NCBI RefSeq assembly: GCF_000264905.1
Contig: NW_006763135.1
Coordinates: 2,579,428 to 2,643,427, forward strand
Direction of reading: 5' to 3'
Origin: Stereum hirsutum FP-91666 SS1
Lineage: Eukaryota; Basidiomycota; Agaricomycetes; Russulales; Stereaceae
Length of the DNA: 64,000 nt
The position numbers were made by a program, and so were the translations under genes. Position 1 is the stretch's first letter. Each line of letters begins with the position of its first letter. Shown here in pieces: positions 59,052-64,000 of the stretch. The notes below the pieces were generated by a model. It was not told the DNA's origin. It searched no databases and saw only the letters and a program-made list of their open reading frames with translations.

Positions 59052-59186
59052 GTAAGTAACGTTTGGGAAACCCTGGTTGAGTGGCGTGTTCCTGGCCAGC
59101 GCTTGCCACCGCAAGCAGTCCGCCGTTAGGCGTATTACACGCCCTCCTCTTGCTCAGCGCGTTCATCGCCCGGGACACATTACACA

Positions 59187-60745
59187 ATGGCCGGCTCATC
59201 TCCTCTCCATATACTTACGCTTGCTCTCTTGGCACTCCCGCCGTTCTTCCTCGCCACATATTTCTTTGCTCAATTTCCCAATCCACCTGAGATCCCATAT
59301 GCTCATCCCTCTCTGGCCAGTCTTCCAAAAGACCACAAATCATGGCAGATATACGACGAGGATTTCTATGCTAATGGCTCATATGTCTTGCTCCCATATG
59401 GCAGAGTACGTCTGCTTTGTCGCGCGATCAGTGTCGCGTGCAGCCTACTGCACGGTCGTCTGACTTTGACTCAAGGTACGGTTCTGGATACTAGGACCAG
59501 AGTCCGGACAAAAGGTGTGTTTTCATTCGGTCTGGATATACATCAGCCTTTCTTGATAGGTTTCGGTTCTTTTGAAAGGTTATACTCATAAATGGCCTGT
59601 CCATTCCCGCAATCATATGGAAAGACGTAGCACCTGCTCTCGTCTCCAATGGTTTCAACGTTCTCCTCTATGGTACGCATCATCGTAAGCGGTGTATAAA
59701 TCGCCACTTACATATATGTGCTGCCAGATTTGTACGGTCGTGGATACTCTGATGCGCCTTTAACAACATACGATGCCGCCCTGTACGCCACTCAACTCGC
59801 CCTACTCATGCAGCACATTCAGTGGGATAAAGCCGCTATAGCAGGTGTCTCAATGGTGGGTGCCGTATTTTACTGATCTGATCTGATCTCTTACACGGTG
59901 TTCAGGGTGGCGGCATCGCCGCTGCATTCAGTGCTTATTTCCCTGACCTTGTCGATGACAAGGTGGCCCTCGTCGCGTCTGCAGGTCTCGTCGAGGTCAG
60001 CATCAGCGAATTCTCAGACCGAAAAGGGTCTATCTGATTTTGTGTTATCGCTCCTTAGGCAGAAGACATGTCTCGCACCGCGAGGTTCATGTCCTCCCCC
60101 CTTGTCCAGACGGTTACCTCGAGTATACCGTTCCGAGTAAGCCACCAGTCCCACCACTTATCTTTCTTATCCGAACTAAGATCCGTTTCGTTTTCTCAGT
60201 ACACAATCCAACAATTGACCCGCAATGCCACTTTCGCTGATCCCATCATCGAGGTCTGTTTGCATTTCCTTTCTGGATCCTTGTATTCCATTGCAAGAGT
60301 TTGTCCTCTGTATAAACCCATCCTAACATCATTCATCATCAGCTCGTGAGCATCCAGTCTGCTCACCTTCCTGGCTACAACGCGGCCCTAGCCTCCTCTC
60401 TTCGTGACGGTCCTATACGCGGCCTATCCTCCGCCTATAAGCAGCTGGGCGCATCTGAACATCCTGTGCTTCTAATTTGGGTACGTTCCAATCGTCTTCC
60501 CGTTCCCACTTGTCAGTGGCATCGTACCCACACCCGCGTGCTTGCATCTTATTTTGGACGCGCTCTTTCATACGAAGGGTACTGCAGATAACACAGTTCC
60601 ATACAAGTATGCAGCGCGAGTGCAGTCGCTTGTACCTCAGGCTGAGCTCATCACTATTGAGGATGGAGGCCACGATTTAACGATTTCACACCCGGACACG
60701 ATCACATCTGAGTTTGTACGGTTTTTCGGATCGGCTTCGAGCTAA
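59187..60745 (+). CDS. alpha/beta hydrolase with N-terminal membrane segment
   Basis: Nine or so exons give about 334 residues, from ATG 59187 to TAA at 60743-60745. A hydrophobic N-terminus (ILTLALLALPPFFLATYFF) is a signal anchor or signal peptide. The core fold shows strand VILINGLSIPAIIW, LLYDLYGRGYSDAP, the nucleophile elbow AGVSMGGGIAAAF with Ser159, LLIWGTADNTVP with Asp284, and DGGHDLTISHP with His312. The triad is complete. The usual H-G of the oxyanion loop before the first helix reads N-G here. Substrates of such enzymes cannot be told from sequence; epoxide hydrolase, esterase or lipase are options. The start codon is 103 bp after the hAT target duplication, so the promoter was disturbed or supplied by the element. 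Confidence 0.82.
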
Positions 60746-61773
60746 GAATATGCACTATTGGCATGATCTCCCGCCAAATGGCGTGATATATGGTCGGTAT
60801 GTTGTCCCTATTTGAAACCTGCGCTTGAGTTTGTGTGAACTAAGCACATGCTACGTCGACTATACACAGGATTGGATCCGAGTTTCTAATCATAGAATAC
60901 CGGCGCATCTAGCTCACTTCACTTCCTCGGTTTCTCTTTCTTTTCTATCAGATGTTACTGTTATCGGACAGTTGGCCCTACCACCACCACACACTACGCA
61001 TCACATACGTCCAGCGCCCTTCTTCATCACTATCCGGGTTTTTGTTCTGATACCTCACTCGTTCTCTGGGACGAACTTGAATACCCTCTATCATCGGCTA
61101 CCCCTGCGTCTATCGCCACCCACTTCACATTACTCATTGATCTATTTATCTAATTCGCAGTTGTTTTTGTGTCTTGCCCTGTATGTTGCCTTGTCATCTC
61201 CAGCCCTTGTCTTGCTTCCCTGGTCTCGTTAACCGTTATTCGTCGTACGCTACTCTACTCTGCCTCGCTCTACTCCGCTATCTGCCGCTGCACCTTGTTG
61301 TTTCTATTCCGTTAGAGCATTAATCATCTCCGGTTTTCCGTCCGCTCCTTACAGCCTCTCTAGCCTACTCTTTCTTTCTCCTTTTCTGGGTCTCTCATTT
61401 GTGTTTCCGGCGGGGTCTGCGACGACCATTTCGAGCTGTGTGTGTTGGTCAGTATGTTTTACGATATCGTACGAGTTTTATTTCCTTTTGTTCTCGCAGC
61501 CATCACCATGTGCATACTCAAGTTGGTGACTTGAAAATCCTTCCATCATTGTTGGTTGCAATTGTATGCTTTTTTAGGGTCTTCCTACATCGTCGGAGGC
61601 TGTTTGCTCCTTGCGAAGGTTTTCGAGATAGCCAGTCGCCCTGTCGCTTGGATGCAGGGCCACAGTTTCGAGCACTCGTCCTTCGCACCATGGTACGATG
61701 CGTATTCTCGTGATCGTGATCATATCTTATAACAATCAAAGACAAAATTCGTAAAAACACTACTCTTAACACC
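60746..61773. other. 1-kb spacer between convergent genes
   Basis: This region is pyrimidine-rich (about 60900-61500) and holds the 3' ends of the hydrolase and the transporter. ORFs such as 60825-61232 have biased composition and no motif. No gene, tRNA or repeat was recognised. Confidence 0.45.
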
Positions 61774-63999
61774 TCACAAAACATATCTGAAATCCCGATT
61801 CTGCATATCCGTCAAGTCCAAGAATTCCTATACAACGTACCACAACCGTCAATATCCCCAACGAACAACAACGAGCCAAAAACTTGGACATACCTTTGCG
61901 ACCTTGACCTCGACCTTCTCGCCATTGTCCAGAGTCTTGATCACATACACGTCCTCGTACGTATCGTCGGCGGCCTCTGCTTCGCGCAGGTCGTTCCTGC
62001 GTTTGAGGAGGGTACGGATGGCGAAGAGGAGTGCGATGCAGCAGATGTAGCAGATGCCGATGATGATCCATGGGATGTGGTACCTAAAGCATCCAAATTC
62101 CAGGCCGTTAGCACATAGCGCGCGGATGATAGGTGGAGTGTGCAGCGTACCGGGGCTTGTACTTGGCTTGCCACATGAAGGGCGCAGCGGCGTTCCCGAT
62201 GCAGTAGGCGGAGAGCATGATCGCGTTCGTCGTGATCTTCTTGGTGTGGCCCGAGGTGGTTGCTCCGACCCACGACAGGGCAAGAACGAAGCCGGTGGTC
62301 CCAATACCCGTCAACCATTGCGAGAACACTGTCACGCGTGGAAAAACCATCATCAGTCAAGCACTTCGCTGCGCGTAGCGCAAGAGTGCTGAGGACTTAC
62401 ACAACCCGACCTTGTTATCCCAGGGCAAGAAATTGATCAAGAATACACCAAGGACGTTGGGGAGGAAATAGATCATTCCGACCCATGCTCGACTGTTCGG
62501 GATCCTCGCGCAGAGTTTTACGCCCGTGAAGATCGTGACAATCTCGATGAGTCCATCGACACAGCCGAGGAGGGTGGTCTGCAGGTTTGTGAAACCGAAA
62601 GAAGAGACGATGAGGGAGCGCTGGTTCGTGAGGGAGTTCGGGACGTTGTCGAGGGCGCTGAAGAGGGCGAAGAGCCAGACTTTGGGGTCGAGGAGAGCTT
62701 CGATCATCCTGAATAGATGAGGAGAAAAAGAGAGGAAGACGGTTAGACTAATAAGCTGAAAGGTGAGGACGATACCGGGATGTACTTACTGCTCCTTCTT
62801 GAAGTGTTTGTTCTCGACACCGGTCTGGTTTCCTTTGATACGCTGAACGGCTTTCACGCGTTCGTCCGGTGTCAAAAACCATGCGTTCGTAGGGGAGTCA
62901 GGGAAGAATAAGCTAGAAAGACGATAATTGAGGAGCATTGTTCCTTATCTATGTGATAGAAGCTCGCTATGGATAGTACACTTACAAGAAGCAGATGGCA
63001 GTGATGAGAGTCAGAATGCCAGTGATGATCATAAGCCTGAAAGTGTCGCCACCAGAGTCAGCAGAAACCCAGAGCCAGTCCCTAGAAATGGGTACAAACC
63101 ATTGCCATGGCTCGAAGTTCTCCGTCTTGATATGCAACGAGCCAAAGCTGATGAAGCCAGAGATGATTTGTGCTGAAATGGTCGTGAGTTTCATCGTCTA
63201 GACTCATACAACGAGGATTGACGCTGACCAGTGCCGTTCATCAAGACTAAAATGTGTGAAGAAAATTGAGCTGAGAATAGTCGGGTAAGATGAGGCTCAA
63301 CATACACCAATAACCGACCCGAACGGTCTGCTCGTTCCTGGTGTAGAACATAGAGCTGACGATCATGAACCCTGCCGTGATAGAGCCTTCGCACATCCCA
63401 AGGATCAACCGTACAACGAACAGACCGGCGAAATTTGTGCACGCCGCATGGCACATCAAAGCGACCGCCCAAGTGAAGATGTTTATACTGCAGATCGCAT
63501 GTCAAGTGTCAGCGAATCAGAGGAGAAAACTACAAGTGACGGGGCGCACCTCATCCATTTGCCCACAGGAAATCGCTGCAAGGCCAGATTTTGAGGCTAG
63601 GGAGAAGTCTGAGCCATACAATGTTCACTGAAACCGCAAAACAGACTCACGTATTCAAAGACAAGGTACGACAGATAGAAGATTGTGCCCAGCCTGAAGG
63701 GATCCAGTCGGGTTAGATCATCGCCCGATGTATATTCAGGCAGAACTTACCAGTTGTACCTATCACGAAGTAGAGACATCAGTGGATCGAAGGCTAATTA
63801 CAAACATCCATTCGATACTCACTGGTTTGTTGTCAGATGCGCGGCTGTTCTGTTCACATTCACAATACGATCAGATATCACACGAGCAGTAAAACATTGC
63901 ATATCAGGAGTACGCACTGAATACCGAGAATGGCCGAGCTTCCCAACGTGGTCTTGTCCATGAACTGGATCCAATACAAGACTGTATTCCCAAAGAATG
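61774..63999 (-). CDS. major facilitator transporter, Dal5-like anion:cation symporter family (N-terminus beyond window)
   Basis: Many small exons run from the right edge to a TGA at 61776-61774. The first visible residues are FFGNTVLYWIQFMDKTTLGS, the first-helix region of this family, so the start lies beyond 63999. Membrane segments include YNWLGTIFYLSYLVFEYP, NIFTWAVALMCHAACTNF, FVVRLILGMCEGSITAGFM with the family-typical GxxEG, IISGFISFGSL, the loop PNAWFLTP-type region near 62870, and several C-terminal helices. The tail ends in EFLDLTDMQNRDFRYVL, a near-signature of Dal5-like allantoate, nicotinate or vitamin permeases. The substrate is unknown. No frameshift is seen. Confidence 0.87.
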
Positions 64000-64000
64000 T

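Larger units (their letters stand above)
58473..59083. mobile_element. non-autonomous hAT-type DNA transposon with 8-bp target-site duplication
   Basis: The element spans 58481-59075 (595 bp). It begins CAGGGAGCGACAAACATTAC and ends with the reverse complement of CAGGGTTTCCCAAACGTTAC, giving imperfect terminal inverted repeats that share CAGGG, then CAAAC (or CCAAAC) and TTAC. Both sides carry the identical 8-bp direct repeat GTTGAGTG (58473-58480 and 59076-59083), the target-duplication length of hAT elements. Sub-terminal regions are full of short repeats of the form ATTACTTACGATTAC. No transposase can be encoded in 595 bp. It lies in the spacer between the coiled-coil gene and the alpha/beta hydrolase, about 100 bp before the latter's start. 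Confidence 0.88.

Noticed and set aside
1..64000. tRNA, rRNA or CRISPR features
   Set aside because: No T-loop/anticodon arrangement, rRNA-like segment or regularly spaced direct repeats were found by reading both strands.

Overview
This is a 64-kb piece of a basidiomycete nuclear genome, most likely an agaricomycete (mushroom or wood-decay fungus). The evidence is dense protein-coding genes on both strands, many introns of about 50-65 nt per gene, pyrimidine-rich leaders, and a typical fungal gene set: PEX14, a KRE6/SKN1-type glucan synthesis protein, SWC4, a TFIIIC-like WD40 protein, a cytochrome P450, a Dal5-type transporter, GH43 and acetamidase-like enzymes. Exons were joined by hand from GT-AG (and a few GC-AG) sites and checked by reading frame and family motifs. 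No rRNA, tRNA, CRISPR array or prokaryotic feature was recognised.

Layout. 1-3.6 kb: the end of an unrecognised protein, a small dual-specificity-phosphatase-like protein whose catalytic Cys is replaced by Gly, and a small basic protein. 4.4-16.8 kb: TAF4 (-), a PAF-acetylhydrolase-like lipase (+), cytosolic glutaminyl-tRNA synthetase (+), a cytochrome P450 (-) and a SET-domain methyltransferase (+). 17.5-25.8 kb: a very intron-rich secreted GH43 arabinanase (-), PEX14 (+), a Ser/Thr-rich probable GPI protein (+) and an amidase (-). 26.4-40.9 kb, all minus strand: the TFIIIC-like WD40 protein, the KRE6-like protein, a disordered protein, and a glutamate-carboxypeptidase-like M28 peptidase with a long insertion. 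41.5-50.1 kb: glycogen branching enzyme (+), SWC4 (-), then three respiratory complex I genes close together (NDUFAF3, NDUFA8, NDUFA1; all +) with one unknown gene among them. 50.4-64 kb: lipoate-protein ligase (-), a WD40 protein (+), a coiled-coil/disordered protein (-), a 595-bp non-autonomous hAT transposon with 8-bp target duplication, an alpha/beta hydrolase (+) and a Dal5-type transporter (-) running off the right edge.

How it fits together. Most genes are housekeeping: transcription machinery (TAF4, TFIIIC, SWC4), translation (GlnRS), mitochondrial respiration and lipoylation, peroxisome import, cell-wall glucan and glycogen synthesis. The secreted or detoxifying set (GH43, P450, amidase, PAF-AH, hydrolase, transporter) suits a plant-litter lifestyle but does not form an obvious biosynthetic cluster. 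The most notable observations are the hAT element, the Cys-to-Gly phosphatase, the His/Lys-rich plus proline-repeat insertion in the peptidase, several 6-9 nt microexons, GC-AG introns, and the complex I gene grouping.
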